A stretch of DNA of 64,000 nucleotides from Kingdonia uniflora. Lineage: Eukaryota; Streptophyta; Magnoliopsida; Ranunculales; Circaeasteraceae. The position numbers were made by a program, and so were the translations under genes. Below the pieces are notes generated by a model that saw only the letters and a program-made list of their open reading frames with translations, was not told the origin of the DNA and made no database searches. Location of the stretch: positions 186,001 through 250,000 of the forward strand of contig JACGCM010000715.1 of NCBI GenBank assembly GCA_014058105.1. Direction: 5' to 3'. Of the stretch, positions 33,520-44,408 are shown one piece after another (the stretch's first letter is position 1; every line of letters begins with the position of its first letter).

Positions 33520-33605
33520 CTAAATACCTTAGGAGCCATCCAATAAGGGATGCCTTTGAAAGATAGCATTGAACAATGTGAAGTAATCAAATTTAGAACC
33601 CTTCT
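33520..33605 (-). pseudogene. Captured MAPKKK-like kinase fragment
   Basis: The minus strand reads ITSHCSMLSFKGIPYWMAPK followed by a GTATTT donor. This resembles the activation loop and APE motif of plant MEKK/YODA-type MAPKKKs (SFKGSPYWMAPE). The APE glutamate is replaced by lysine. Only this exon-sized stretch is recognisable; the neighbouring sequence to 33764 and down to 33240 reads as intron-like AT-rich DNA. The match is short but specific, so the call is moderate. Confidence 0.55.
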
Positions 33606-34149
33606 AGACCTGTTTAAGCATATATAGTTAATAGGAAAAAACAAAAATACAAAACAAATATATTCAATATGAGAAAATAAAAATACAAAACAGAGCTCAA
33701 GAGAGTCCCAAACCTTAGAAACGAGGATGGACATTGTTATAAGATCTTGTATATCCTCTAACAATTCCCAGTAGGCTGTTCACCTAAACCTGAAAAACAA
33801 GAGAAATCATAAAAATCACAAAAAAGATATTAGCCATCTTATCAGTAACTTTATTCCCTTCTCTGAAGATATGCGTCACTTAGTTTATAAAATTAAGATA
33901 ATGCAAGCAGTAAATCCATATAGTTAATCTCCAACATGAATTTGACAGTTTCTGGACAATAAATACATTTCTGTGATGGTTTATGGGCAATTGCATAGAA
34001 GGAAGCAATTTCTGGTAATGGCAAGCAGCCTCTTCTTGCTGTGGCTCGCTAACGAGTCTGGTTCAAAAACTTTTACTCACCCAAACTCCAAAGAAGCACT
34101 TGGTGTATGCATATATGTGGATCATAAGATACAGTGATGGATAATATAA

Positions 34150-34510
34150 AGAAAATAGACGCACCTCTGTAGGAATAAGGGTGGCATTGGGGTAGTGGCT
34201 AGAGATGATGCAGGTATTGTTCATGGTACTACATGAGGGAGTAACAAGCCTATGTAATCTATTAAACATGAAATTCCAGCTATGGAAATGGGTCTGAACC
34301 TTGCTTGCAATCATGACTGGAAGCAGATTATAATGTCTTGTAATTTTCAGTCTTTGTTAACCTTATTAAGAATAGAAATGACCCTCCTTGGGAGGTCAGA
34401 TATAATATAAACAGGATCTATACTATAATTGATGAGATGGATTACTTTGACATTGACCATGATTTCAGGGAAACTAATAGATTGGCTAATGGTTTAGCAG
34501 ATCTCTAACC
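34150..34510 (+). pseudogene. RNase H domain fragment inside the CACTA element
   Basis: The plus strand reads GGIGVVARDDAGIVHGTT, a stop, then AMEMGLNLACNHDWKQIIMS. After a frameshift it continues VNLIKNRNDPPWEVRYNINR and FRETNRLANGLADL. This is the RVT_3-type RNase H found at the C-terminus of plant LINEs and in stand-alone host genes. The acidic residue normally in ESD is lost (MSC). It lies opposite in strand to the other captured pieces, so it may be a separate capture or an older insertion. Confidence 0.72.
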
Positions 34511-34731
34511 TCCTACAGAGTACATGGAAATTAGGCCTTGTTCTCTCCCAAAAAGTCTAAAGAAAATTGCTCAGGAGGATATTAGTAGAGTGTATTTCAG
34601 GAATCAACACAAATAGAAAGAACAACAAAAAATACTCAATTTATGATAAAGTTGTGTAACGACTTCAGCTACGGAGAAATATGAAAGTCTCATGTTACAT
34701 ATGTAAGAACATTGCATTTAAGTCGACAATC

Positions 34732-34755
34732 TTAGCCCTGAGGTTACAAGTTACA
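34732..34755 (+). repeat. Inverted scrap of the captured RRM exon
   Basis: The plus strand reads CTTAGCCCTGAGGTTACAAG, the sense sequence of the LSPEVT codons that lie on the minus strand at about 35440. This is a short inverted duplicate, indicating rearrangement within the captured region. Confidence 0.55.
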
Positions 34756-35264
34756 AGCAATAGGCTATCAAGCATATATGATATATAATACATACTATAG
34801 TATCATCAAATAAATTCACAAGGTATAGATATGTCTCAGATATTGATTAACGCAAAATTGTGGACCGCACTCTTATTAATGTTTATAGTGTTATAAGAGT
34901 ACATATAGTAGTTTCTTACCTCGGGAGCAAGGTTGCCAACATAAACAGTAGTATATTGAGGGTTGTTCTCTGGAGCATCACTGTTTATCATCTCTTAACC
35001 GTCCTCTGCACACAAAAATTGAAAGTCTTAATTTTTTGTTAGATATTAGCATAATCAAATCACAAATTCATCTATAATCAAAACAAAACATTAGTGTAAT
35101 TGCGAGACAAATTCTTAAAACACTATCAAGGGCAACACTGTTCCGATTCTTCCCATTTTACATGCCAATATAAATATGATCTTCCAATGAACAATCCCAA
35201 AAAAAAAAAAAAATTGTGCCTGCTAACCAAATTGTACTTGAATCAACCTTTTCCCCTGGAAAAC

Positions 35265-35430
35265 TACCAACACATGGAAGCTTTAGACAGTATATGAGAT
35301 TGTAAATAAACCAAGTAAGATGTAAGCAATTTAGTTTCATACCTGTCAAATCATTAATTGCACTTTGAGCATCCTCTGAGAAAGACAAAAAAATGAAATC
35401 ATGATATGGCAGTACCAAACCAATAAGGTA
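35265..35430 (-). repeat. About 155-bp direct repeat inside CACTA (copy 1 of 2)
   Basis: From TGGAAGCTTTAGACA through the DAQSAI exon to ATCATGATATGGCA this segment repeats at 36120-36280 with a few percent divergence and small indels. It duplicates the small RRM exon together with flanking intron sequence. Confidence 0.85.
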
Positions 35431-36119
35431 GCATTTGTAACCTCAGGGCTAAGATCGCTGACAAAAATATTAAAATGACCTGTACATAAAGGAATAGATA
35501 AAAGGCAGAAACAGCAGGGAACCAATTTGGGGAATATACGCAAAAGAAAAAATATAAAACCTTATGTGTCCTCCCTCTGACCACTAGCATATGCCCAATT
35601 AACTTTAATAGGCTGTATGCCCAATTAACTTTAATAGGCTGTTCAAATCTGTAAATTTGGAGTAAGATTAAGGCGAAATATAATAATCTGAAAACATCAA
35701 GTAAATGCACAACATTAATATACTTAGAAATGCCTCCCATTGTGATTCAAAATAGCTATTGCAGCTGATCTACGATCAAAAAAGTTGACAAACCTATAGG
35801 AAGACTGCAGCAGAAGAACAATATAGAGCTCAACAATACCATAAGGACAACATAGTAAAAAAGAAAAAGTAAAATCCGGTACTCGGCCAAGTAACTAATA
35901 TTCAAACTTTTCCTAGTTTTTCTTTTGCATGTGGTTATTCTTAACCAATTTATACACTCAGTAAAGGGTGTACATTATATTATACACTACTTACTTTGAC
36001 CCAATAAACAGATCTTAAGTAAGCAATAATTCATACAAACATAAGCTGCGAGTATAGGAAAACTGACCTTATCTTTCCTAATAAGCATTCACCCTTTAAG
36101 GACTATACACAGCATCCGG

Positions 36120-36280
36120 TCATTACTAATGGAAGCTTTAGACAATAGATGAGATTGTAAATAAGCCAAGTATGATGTAAGCAACTTAGTCTCATACCTG
36201 CCAAATCATTAATTGCACTTTGAGCATCCTGTGAGAAAGACAAAAAAAAAAGAAATCATGATATGGCACCAAACCAATCC
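36120..36280 (-). repeat. About 155-bp direct repeat inside CACTA (copy 2 of 2)
   Basis: Partner of 35265-35430. Here the exon is preceded by the DARVMW exon in the correct UBP1 order, so this is likely the original copy. The other copy is joined abnormally to the LSPEVT exon. Confidence 0.85.
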
Positions 36281-37129
36281 TAGCAAGAAACTCTAGATAT
36301 CGTCAAAACCAGTAAAGGGGTATTGTAATCACCTGTTGATTCCTAAAAGAAACAAAACCAAACCCTCGTGAACGGCTAGTCTTCTGATCCCACATAACCC
36401 TTGCATCTCTGCATCATATTAATACGACAATGGTCTCAATTTTCCGTTCTTTATAATCATATAGCAGGCTTTATTTGATCAAAGATACATCAAGTACAAA
36501 AGACAATTTTAAAGAACTTACGAACAACTAGAATAAACAGAGAAGCATGCAAATAAGGTACCATTCTTCATCCTACTTTCAATTTCTGCGACCTGGACGT
36601 TTTGAGTTTAATCAACACTGTAAAATTTGGAGGGAAGCGAGAAAATCACAAAATAAAATTTTAAATTTCAAGAAGTCGTACCAAGCAACTGCATGCAACA
36701 ATTTTTCATTAATATACACATTTCATGTTTATTCACGGATGCTAAGAAAAGTAACATTAAAATCATATACCCCTGTCATGCTTATTTCACACGTACATAG
36801 GCAACTGATGTGATTGGCGTCATAATCGACTGAATGGAGAACTTCTACTTCATCTGTGATGTGTGATGTGCTCTCTGATAGACTACAAGCACACTATTTC
36901 TAAAAGAATCCCACTTCATAAAGATAAAAGAAGATTGACCTCTTACCGATATATAAAACGGTTAAAAAATTGCACCAACTCCCTATCACAGCAGCAGCCA
37001 ACAAACTCAGCATAACCTGAATGAATTTCTCAGTGTTAGTTTATGAATTAACTCTTAAAGATTAAAAAAAATAGTGCATGTAGTTGTTCAAAAAGATGAA
37101 AGAGGGTAATCAAATCATAAATACTATTA

Positions 37130-37700
37130 ATGGAAAATACCGCAAGAAACTGCTTTAGGTTCCCTCCAGATGCGATGTTCTGAAGAAAGGCCAAGAAACG
37201 ATTAACCTCAGCACCAAATTTGATAGCTATGTTAACAAATAGTTCGTCAGGCAGCACAATGCGAGGCACTTGGGAAGGAGATCTGTTGATCAAAACGATC
37301 ACGCCTATTTAAGCACTGGATAAATGATTCCCAACAAAAGTAAACAACAAAACAGAACAAGGGATGTCAAACCACCTGTTTATTAAGCCTAACGCATTCG
37401 ACCACAGAAACTAGGCAACCATTCCAATAATTAGGGAAAAGAAAATGAGACTCAAGAAGTGATAATTAAGCCATTCAAACATAATACAAATGGTTGTTGA
37501 ACCAGTGGGGACACTTGCAGATATCTTCTTGTTCCTCCACTACAGCACATCAGCAGCTACAAGGCCGAACAAGGATAAATCAGGAATAAAGTTAAGGATC
37601 TAAACGGAATTGAGAATAAATCAAATCAACTTATATTTTCTACGCCGAAGAGATTATGGACGGGCTTCTGGCGGCCGAAGAGCCTATCCATCTTATAGGA
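37130..37700 (-). pseudogene. RTNLB-like: Captured reticulon-like (RTNLB) gene fragment
   Basis: Minus-strand exon-like pieces are seen in gene order. A start, MDRLFGRQKPVHNLFG, lies at about 37693-37640. After an intron, AADVL (with a stop) WRNKKISASVPTG follows near 37565-37508. A longer piece at 37302-37140 reads LINRSPSQVPRIVLPDELFV and FGAEVNRFLAFLQNIASGGN, ending LKQFLAV at a GTATTT donor. These match plant reticulon-domain proteins, which shape the tubular ER through paired hydrophobic hairpins. The hydrophobic hairpin exons themselves are not seen. It is on the same strand as the UBP1-like pieces. Confidence 0.8.
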
Positions 37701-38148
37701 GACTGAGTGTGATTTTGCTGTAATTTTAGATTATAGAATAAGAAATTGGTTCAGTCTTACTCAAATTTCTCACTGGGTTGGCTGCTCCTCAAGTTCAAAA
37801 TCCTAAAGACTGAGAAGGGTGACAAATTATGGAGAGGGTTTTGTTCCTTTTGGAAATTGATAGGCAGAAAATTAGAGAAAATCATGATCTTCAAAAATTA
37901 GAGGGAAATTAGAAGATTTTAGAGGGAAATTAGGTGATAGTAGATGGGGAAATGGGCGGGATAAGGAGAAACCTTAAATCTTAGTTTTACAAAGAGGGAA
38001 AATGGTTGGTGAAAGCAAAGAGACAAAGTTCTCTCCCTCCATGTATGAAAAACGACCATATTTTGATACTTTTTGGCCATCCTAAATATGTGACTTAAAA
38101 ATTCAGTCGTAATTTCCGTCAAAAATCTCTTAAATTCGCATAGTGATC

Positions 38149-38640
38149 GGAGACTTGAAAATTTTCAAGGTCGCCCCCAAGTATCAGTCGGGTCGAGGGT
38201 TGATATGATACTTAGAGTAAACCAAGAAATTCACTGGACTTTGAAGGCCTGAGCCTAATCAAAGTAGAACGTGTTCACCCTCAATGCATTCCCGAGGGTC
38301 TGGTCTATCGACCATCCTTGCCCCTCGAGTTTGCTCAAAATTGGGAGTTTGAAAATTTTCAAGGTCGCCCCCAAGTATCAGTTGGGTCGAGGGTTGACAT
38401 GATACTTAGAGTAAACTAAGAAATTTACTGGACTTTGAAGGCCTGAGCCTAATCTAAGCAGAATGTGTTCGCCCCCAATGCATTCCCGAGGGTCCGGTCT
38501 ATCGACCATCCTTGCCCCTCGAGTTTACTTAAAATTGGGAGTTTGAAAATTTTCAAGATCGCCCCCAAGTATTAGTCGAGTCGAAGGGTTGACACGATAC
38601 TTAGGCTTAACCAAGAAATTCACTGGAAAACGGTAGATGA
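38149..38640 (-). repeat. 194-bp tandem array of element B, right part (about 2.5 copies)
   Basis: The start motif TTGAAAATTTTCAAG occurs at about 38156, 38350 and 38544, giving a 194-base period. Each unit has CCCCCAAGTATCAG, a GGGTTGA block, CCAATGCATTC or CAATGCATTCCCGAGG, and CCCCTCGAGTTT. It continues the array broken by the CACTA element and borders the end of pol. Confidence 0.93.
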
Positions 38641-38668
38641 GGTTCAGAGGGAAAAAATTGTTTATTAA

Positions 38669-39990
38669 TTAGTTTGTGTTTACATCAGGTGAACAAGGTT
38701 GAGGTCGTAGCCGATTGTATGAGACTAGCTGTATTGTATTCAATGGATTTGGTAGAGGATCTTCGTCATTTGTCATGAAGTAATACGAACCCTTGTCGGC
38801 TTTATCATATACGGCATAAGGTCCTTCCCAGGACTCGGCTAGCTTGTCGGCATTTTGAGGCTTCAAGGATTGTGTGACCCGACGAAGTTCAAGATCTCCG
38901 ATGTTGAAACTTTGAGGTCGAACTCTCTTGTTGTATGACTTTTGCAGTGATAGATGGTAACGGCCGAGGTTGGCGATGGCTCGGTCTCTAGTTTTATCGA
39001 TCCATAACATGTTGCATCCAAGTTTAAACTCATTGTCTTCGCCCGAGAGGTTGGGGTCTCGAGTGGGTACTTCAAATTGAGTAGGGAGCACTGCTTCGGT
39101 ACCATAGGCTAGAAGGAAAGAGGTACAGCCTATTCCTTTCTTGGTGTTATTCCATAGGCCCATAGGACATGCTGTAACTCCTGAACCTATTATCATTTCT
39201 TCGCATCGACTCTTTTCTTGAGATCGTCGACTATGGCTTTACTGATTGCTTCGACCTGACCATTCCCTTAGGGGTAGTAAGGCGTTGAGGGGAAGAGGGC
39301 AATGTTGTACTTTTTTAGGAAATTTCTGACTTTGTTACCAACAAACTATGGACCATTGTCACATGGAATCAGATGAGAGCACCCGAAGCATGTAATGATG
39401 TTTTCCCATAAAAATTTGATGACTTCTTCTTCTCTGGTTCGGCACAAGGGTACGGCTTCGACCCATTTGGTAAAATGATATGTTACAACAAGGATGTTCT
39501 TGCAGCTACCCATGGCTTTGGGAAAAAGGCCAATGAGATCGATTGCCCAACATTTGAATGGTCAAGAAACTTGACTAAAATGGAGGTCATGTGAAGGGCT
39601 ATGGATTTCATGGGCATATCGCTGACATTTGTCATAGTGTTTGGCATATTTTTCGTCTTGCTTCTTCGTATTGAGCCAGAATATACCTTGGGAGATTGCT
39701 CGAAGCGCCATCGATCTACCGGCAGTATGAGTACCGTAAGTACCTTCATGGAGTTCAGATAGAATTATAGAGGATTCATTTTGAGAGATGCATCAAAGGA
39801 GGACGCCATTTAGGGATTTACGATGTAACTCACATTTGAGGATATTGTATCTGCCACAGTTCTCTAATAATGACCGTTTGGCTTTGGGATCATCCGGGAG
39901 GATAGCATTGTTGAAGTAGTCGAGGAATGGTGTTTGCCAATCGTCTAGACCTCGCCCCCAGTATTGATGGCATTGACTTCCATCTGGTCG
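38669..39990 (-). pseudogene. Element B integrase (degenerate)
   Basis: Zinc-domain remnants are at about 39770-39600 (LHEGTYGTHTAGRSMALRAI). The core is at 39590-39230, with the first Asp in AIDLIGLF, the second in PCDNGP and Glu in GQVEAISKAI. The C-terminal domain is at 39196-38669 (SFLLAYGTEAVLPTQFEVP, LAESWEGPYAVYDKADKGSY). All three catalytic positions can be read, but stops and frameshifts interrupt the chain. The C-terminal part is nearly identical to element A's. Confidence 0.83.
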
Positions 39991-41860
39991 ATACTTGGGC
40001 GTTAGAGTACTTTAATATAGAGGGCTCGGGATTTAGATTGGCCTAACATAGCTGCGATGTAGGTGAGGGCATCTGCTTGTCTATTCTCACCTCGAGGGCA
40101 GTAGGTAATAGAAGATTTTTCAAGAAAACGGTCCATGTGCTGGCGGACGAGGTTAGAATATTTGGCCATGCGACCGTTGGCTTGATTCTCACCGGAGTCC
40201 TGTCTTTGAATGAGTTGGAAATTTGTGAAAATTACAAGTTTTGGGATGCCAAGGTAGAGTGCGAGGTCGAGGCCATGGATCAAAGCTTCATACTCAGCCT
40301 CGTTATTGGAATATTCAAAGTTTAACTTGACTGCCTTTTCAATTCGGTCATTTGTAGGTGTAACCAGGACGATAAGGATCTCCGAACCATTAGGTTTAAC
40401 AGATCCATTGGTGAAAAGTCACCAGCCTGTATTAGGGTTCCATGGGTCTGTAGGTTCTAGGTGGTCCTCTGGTAAGTCGTCTTCGTGTTCTTCTCAGTCG
40501 ATATCTTCAACCAGTAAGTCAAGGAGGAAATCGGCTACTGCATGGCCTTTCTAGGATATCTGCTTCTCAAATATGATGTCATATTCGCCAAGATAAACAA
40601 ACCATTGTTGAACTTGTCGAGATTTGTCTTTTTTGTTGAGTACCTCTCGAAGGGGATAACTTGTTATAACACGGATGGGGTGAGCTTGAAAATATGGTTT
40701 GAGTTTTCAGGAGGTGTAGACGAGGGTGAGGAGCAGACGTTCAAGTTTCGTGCATCGAGTTTCTGCAGGTGTCAGGGTTTTAATGATAAACTATACAGGT
40801 TTCTCAAAGTTGGATTATAGTCGAATAAGGACTGAACTGATAGAGGTATTGGTGACCTTGAGGTATAAGGAGAGTGTTTTTCCTTCGATAGGGGTACTGA
40901 TAATCGATGGTTGGCCAAGGTATATTTTAAGTTCGAGGAAGGCCTGTTCAGAGTCGGGTGTCCAGTTAATCTCAGGGTTGTTTTTCTTTTTAGCTTTGTG
41001 GACGCCTTGGTCGTATAAGAGAGAAAAGAGCCAAGCTCAGCGGTCTGAGGATTTAGAAATGAAACGGTTGAGGGCCACTATTTTACCAGCCTCTTTTTGG
41101 GCATCTTTTTTGGCTCGGGGCGAAGGCATATCGATAAAAGCTCGGATATGGGTAGGGTCGATCTTGATAACTCGTTTGCCGATAAGATGGCCTAAAAATT
41201 TGCCAGACGAAACACCAAACTGGCATTTGTCTGGGTTAAGTTTCATGTTGTATGTTCGATATTTCGAAAAGACTTCGGTTAAGTCCTGGATGTGGGTCTA
41301 TTTTTGGAGGCCCTTGCATAACATGTTGTCGATGTAAACTTCGACCGACTTGCCAAGCAAGGGTTTAAACATGGTTGTTATGAGGCGTTGGTAGGTAACA
41401 CTGGCATTTTTAAGGCCGAAGGGTATGACATTAAAGTAGTAATGGCCTTGTTCAGTGATGAAAGAAGTTTTAAGTTGATCTTCGGGGAGGAGGAATACCT
41501 GATTGTAACCCGAAGCCGCATCTATCATTGATAGGCGCTCGTGTCCCGCAGTGGCATCGAGGAATACTGAAATGATCAAAGGGGGAAGCTTTCTTTTGGT
41601 GTGTGCTTGTTGAGGTCTATGAAGTCAACACAGATTCTGATCTTGCCATTCTTTTTGGGAACTACAACTATGCTGGATATCCAGTCAGCATGCTTGACTT
41701 CTCTGAAGAACCCCCCGGATATGAGTTTGTCTACTTCGAGGTTTACTGCTTCTCGAAGTCGTGGTACCAAGGTACGCTTATTATGTTTTACTACTGTGGA
41801 ATGGGGGATAAGGTCGAGGCGATGGCATGCCAAATTGGGGTCGATGTCAGGCAACTCCTG
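39991..41860 (-). pseudogene. Element B reverse transcriptase and RNase H (degenerate)
   Basis: RT pieces are at 41854-41576 (VVPKKNGKIRICVDFIDLNK), 41579-41298 (AASGYNQVFLLPEDQ, IPFGLKNASVTYQRL) and 41246-41037 (KFLGHLIGKRVIKIDP). The catalytic motif reads YIDNM instead of YIDDM, so the second aspartate is lost. The connection domain is near 40800-40540, and RNase H at 40450-40002 includes NNEAEYEALIHGLDLAL and RQADALTYIAAMLG. Stops lie between the segments. Confidence 0.85.
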
Positions 41861-44326
41861 AAATGTCTGAAGACATCTTTGTTTGCCTGAAAGAAGTCTG
41901 TAAGTTTGAGGAGTTCTGCCTCGTCTAGAAAAGTTCTAATTCAACCAGAACCATCGAGTTTAATATAAATAGTGGGTTTGATGGGTAAGATGGTAGGTAT
42001 CGAAGGTGCGGAGACAGAAGGTACGGAGACAGAAGGAGACAGTGAATATTATAGGAGTCTAACGAGTTTCCGGGTCTGATCGATCTTCGGATACTCATAT
42101 GAACGGGCGAGGCGTTGAGAGCCTTTTAAATTCCATGTGCCACAGGGGGTAGTGAAACGAAGGGTTTGATGATAGTTCGAAGGTATGACGTGCATAGCAT
42201 GGAGCCATTCGCACCCGAGGATACCAAGGTATTCAAACTTCTTATTAATGACAAGAAAGCTAGTTTGAAGTGTGACTGGACCGGTGGTAACTGGAAGGCT
42301 GATTCGACCAACGGTAACTTTGATAGCTCTGTTAAAGCCTTTTAATTCGATATTGGCGGCAGTGATGAGGTCTATCTTTTCATGGATTAGACGGTTTAGA
42401 GGAAAAGTACTCCGGCTGCACTTCCTGTATCGATAAGCATGGTTTGGAGGACGAGGTGTTCGACCTTAATCATGATGACTAAAGGGCCGGAGTGGGGAAA
42501 ACGAACATGCGATGTATCGCAGTCGATGAAAGAGATACCTTCAGGTCGAGGACAAAGGTTTGATTCTGGCAAGAGGGCGGGCAGCTTCTCCAGGTAAGTG
42601 AGTGTGTAACATTTTTTGACCATGCCTGTGCATGCTCTTAGAACGGCCGCTGTCGATATTATTTACTTCAATAAAATGAAGATGGTAGATGTGGACCTCG
42701 GCAGGGTCAGCCTAAGGGGCAGGTTGAGGTTTGAGATACGACTCGTCGAGGTAGCTGAGAAGGTCGGCAACATAATGATGTAGACGACCGGCCTTGAGTA
42801 TTATTTCGAGAGAGCATTACAATGCGAAGTATTTATTAGTATGGTGACAGTTATACTTGTGATTGGCGCAGTAAGGTTCGCCTGGTTTGACCTCAATGGG
42901 AAAAGGGATACGTCATAAGGGGTCTGCCTGGATCTGTGGTAGAGATGGGGGTTGTGAGTCTAGGTAGGACTGGCATTGGTCATTTTTTGCAACCTTCTGC
43001 AGTGTTATCAAAGTGAGGACATTTGCGGCCCTTAGTCTTCCGTGAGATGGGAGCGATCAGGGGTGCAGGAGTAGAGGGTGGGCTTTGTCGAGGTTTATTT
43101 AGGTTGGTGGTCAAAGGCTACCCCTGTTTATGTGATTCCTGAAGGCGTTCAAGGTTGATTTAGCCATTGACTTTTGAGAGCATCTTCTCGAGGGCTCGAG
43201 TTTTGTGGAGGACCAGGTACTCCTTGACATGGATGTTATCTGGCAAACCGTTCGAATACGCGAGTACGGCATTCGCGCAGTCAAAATTTTTGACTTCGCG
43301 CGACTCCTCGAGGAACCTCTTAGTGAAGGCCTCAAGGATTTCACAGGGGGATTTTCTGAAATTGAAGAGGGCATCAACTCTGAGCTCTCTGCCCTTGTTA
43401 AAGGCAAATTGGGCGATGAAAAGATGGGATAGTTGCACAAAACTTTGAATAGAGCCACTGGGAAGGTTATGGTACCATCGAAGAGGCCCATCTGTTAGGC
43501 TGGTTGGAAAAAGGCGACACATCAGGTGGTCAGCTATGGAGTAAAGGTTTTGAGCATTTTGGAATTTGAGAATGTGGGATTGAGGGACGGTGCTGCGGTA
43601 TTTGTTAAGTTTGTGAGCACAGAAATTTGGAGGCACCTCAATAGCGAGAAGCTTAGGGAAGAGAGGGTTGTTTAACCAACTCCATGAGTTTAAAGTTGGG
43701 TTCGCGCTGACGCAGATGACAGGCTGGATTTTGTAGTCAAAGTCCTGCTGTGCACAGTAGGAAGGATGAGGGGGATCGAGGGATTCGAGGATGATGAGGT
43801 TGAGGGTTCGGTATGTGCTCGGCGCTGCGCTCCCCGAGACGCTCTTGGGCAGGGAGGTATTTGGGGTATCTGGAGGAGCGAAGGGTGGAGTCAGAGGAAT
43901 CCTCCATAGGGTGGATGCCAATATGGATGGAGCCAGTGGGGGGATAGTAGTGGGAGCACCCTCAATGTCGATGCGGACCGGGGGTACTTCTTGATATGGT
44001 AGAGGCCCCAGTTGAGCACAGACAGATACGCGTGACAGGGCTGGTACTCAAGATGGTAGAGGAGCATCTAGAGAGTGTAGTCGTTACAGCTCTTAAGCGG
44101 TGCTGCACAGATCATCGATAGCACTATTTCGTCTATCAGCATCATCCAAACGGTGATGTCGTTCAGTTTCAAACTCTTGCCTGTGCTTTCCGCGTTCCCA
44201 GTGTAGTTGTGTTTGGTGTCGCTCCTCGGCTTGAGCGAATTGTTGGGAAAGTAGGGCGAGCTGGGTGGCCACTTCGCTGACAGAGTTGCCGGCATGGGTG
44301 GAAGTAGAACGGAGGGTGGGGGCCAT
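41861..44326 (-). pseudogene. Element B gag and protease
   Basis: Gag is presumed to start at the ATG at 44326 (MAPTLRSTSTHAG, then QLALLSQQFAQAEERH). The capsid region is well preserved in one 253-residue frame at 43921-43160: SLTDGPLRWYHNLPSGSIQ, LFNFRKSPCEILEAFTKRFL. A C/H zinc motif (YCANHKYNCHHTNKYF) lies near 42890-42830. Protease at 42623-42126 carries LIDTGSAAGVLFL with the catalytic DTG. Frameshifts separate these parts. The order and residues parallel element A. Confidence 0.82.
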
Positions 44327-44408
44327 TGGGAATGATCTGTAAGAGTTGGAAAAGGGAGAAGATGAGCAAGGGAGATTGGTAGGGTTCGCAAGCACAGACG
44401 ACGCAAAA

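Larger units (their letters stand above)
34920..36420 (-). pseudogene. UBP1-like: Captured fragments of an oligouridylate-binding (UBP1-like) RRM gene
   Basis: Minus-strand exon-like pieces with introns match plant UBP1 proteins, triple-RRM RNA-binding proteins. At 36415-36335 is [31 protein letters not shown] is near 36230-36200, and NFFDRRSAAIAIL with NGRHF is at 35810-35730. QPIKVNWAYASGQREDT is near 35630-35575, GHFNIFVSDLSPEVTNATLL at 35490-35415, DAQSAINDLTG near 35380-35345, and NNPQYTTVYVGNLAPEV near 34980-34915. Several junctions are plausible splice sites (CTCAG acceptor, GACAG/GTATGA donor). The order is rearranged: the DARVMW exon lies upstream of RRM1, and the DAQSAI exon occurs twice through a 155-bp duplication. 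No intact frame remains. Confidence 0.85.
32745..38145 (-). mobile_element. Non-autonomous CACTA transposon carrying host gene fragments (Pack-CACTA)
   Basis: The left end reads CACTATATGAATAA and the right end, reverse-complemented, reads CACTATGCGAATTT. The first twelve bases match at ten positions. The element is flanked by ATC on both sides (32742-32744, 38146-38148), the 3-bp duplication typical of CACTA elements. Removing it rejoins a unit of the 194-bp array. Subterminal CCGTCGC/GACGG motifs are dense at 32785-32990 (seven or more). No transposase-like frame is present in the 5401 bp. The interior holds intron-containing pieces of at least three host genes, all on the minus strand, plus an RNase H piece on the plus strand. 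Strand is given as that of the captured genes. Confidence 0.92.

Noticed and set aside
33000..38100. Many short open frames inside the CACTA element as genes
   Set aside because: They are captured exon scraps, introns or chance frames. None encodes a complete protein or a transposase.
44068..44406. Several overlapping proline/serine-rich minus-strand frames
   Set aside because: One frame (from the ATG at 44326) is the gag N-terminus. The others are alternate-frame readings of the same region or of the LTR edge.
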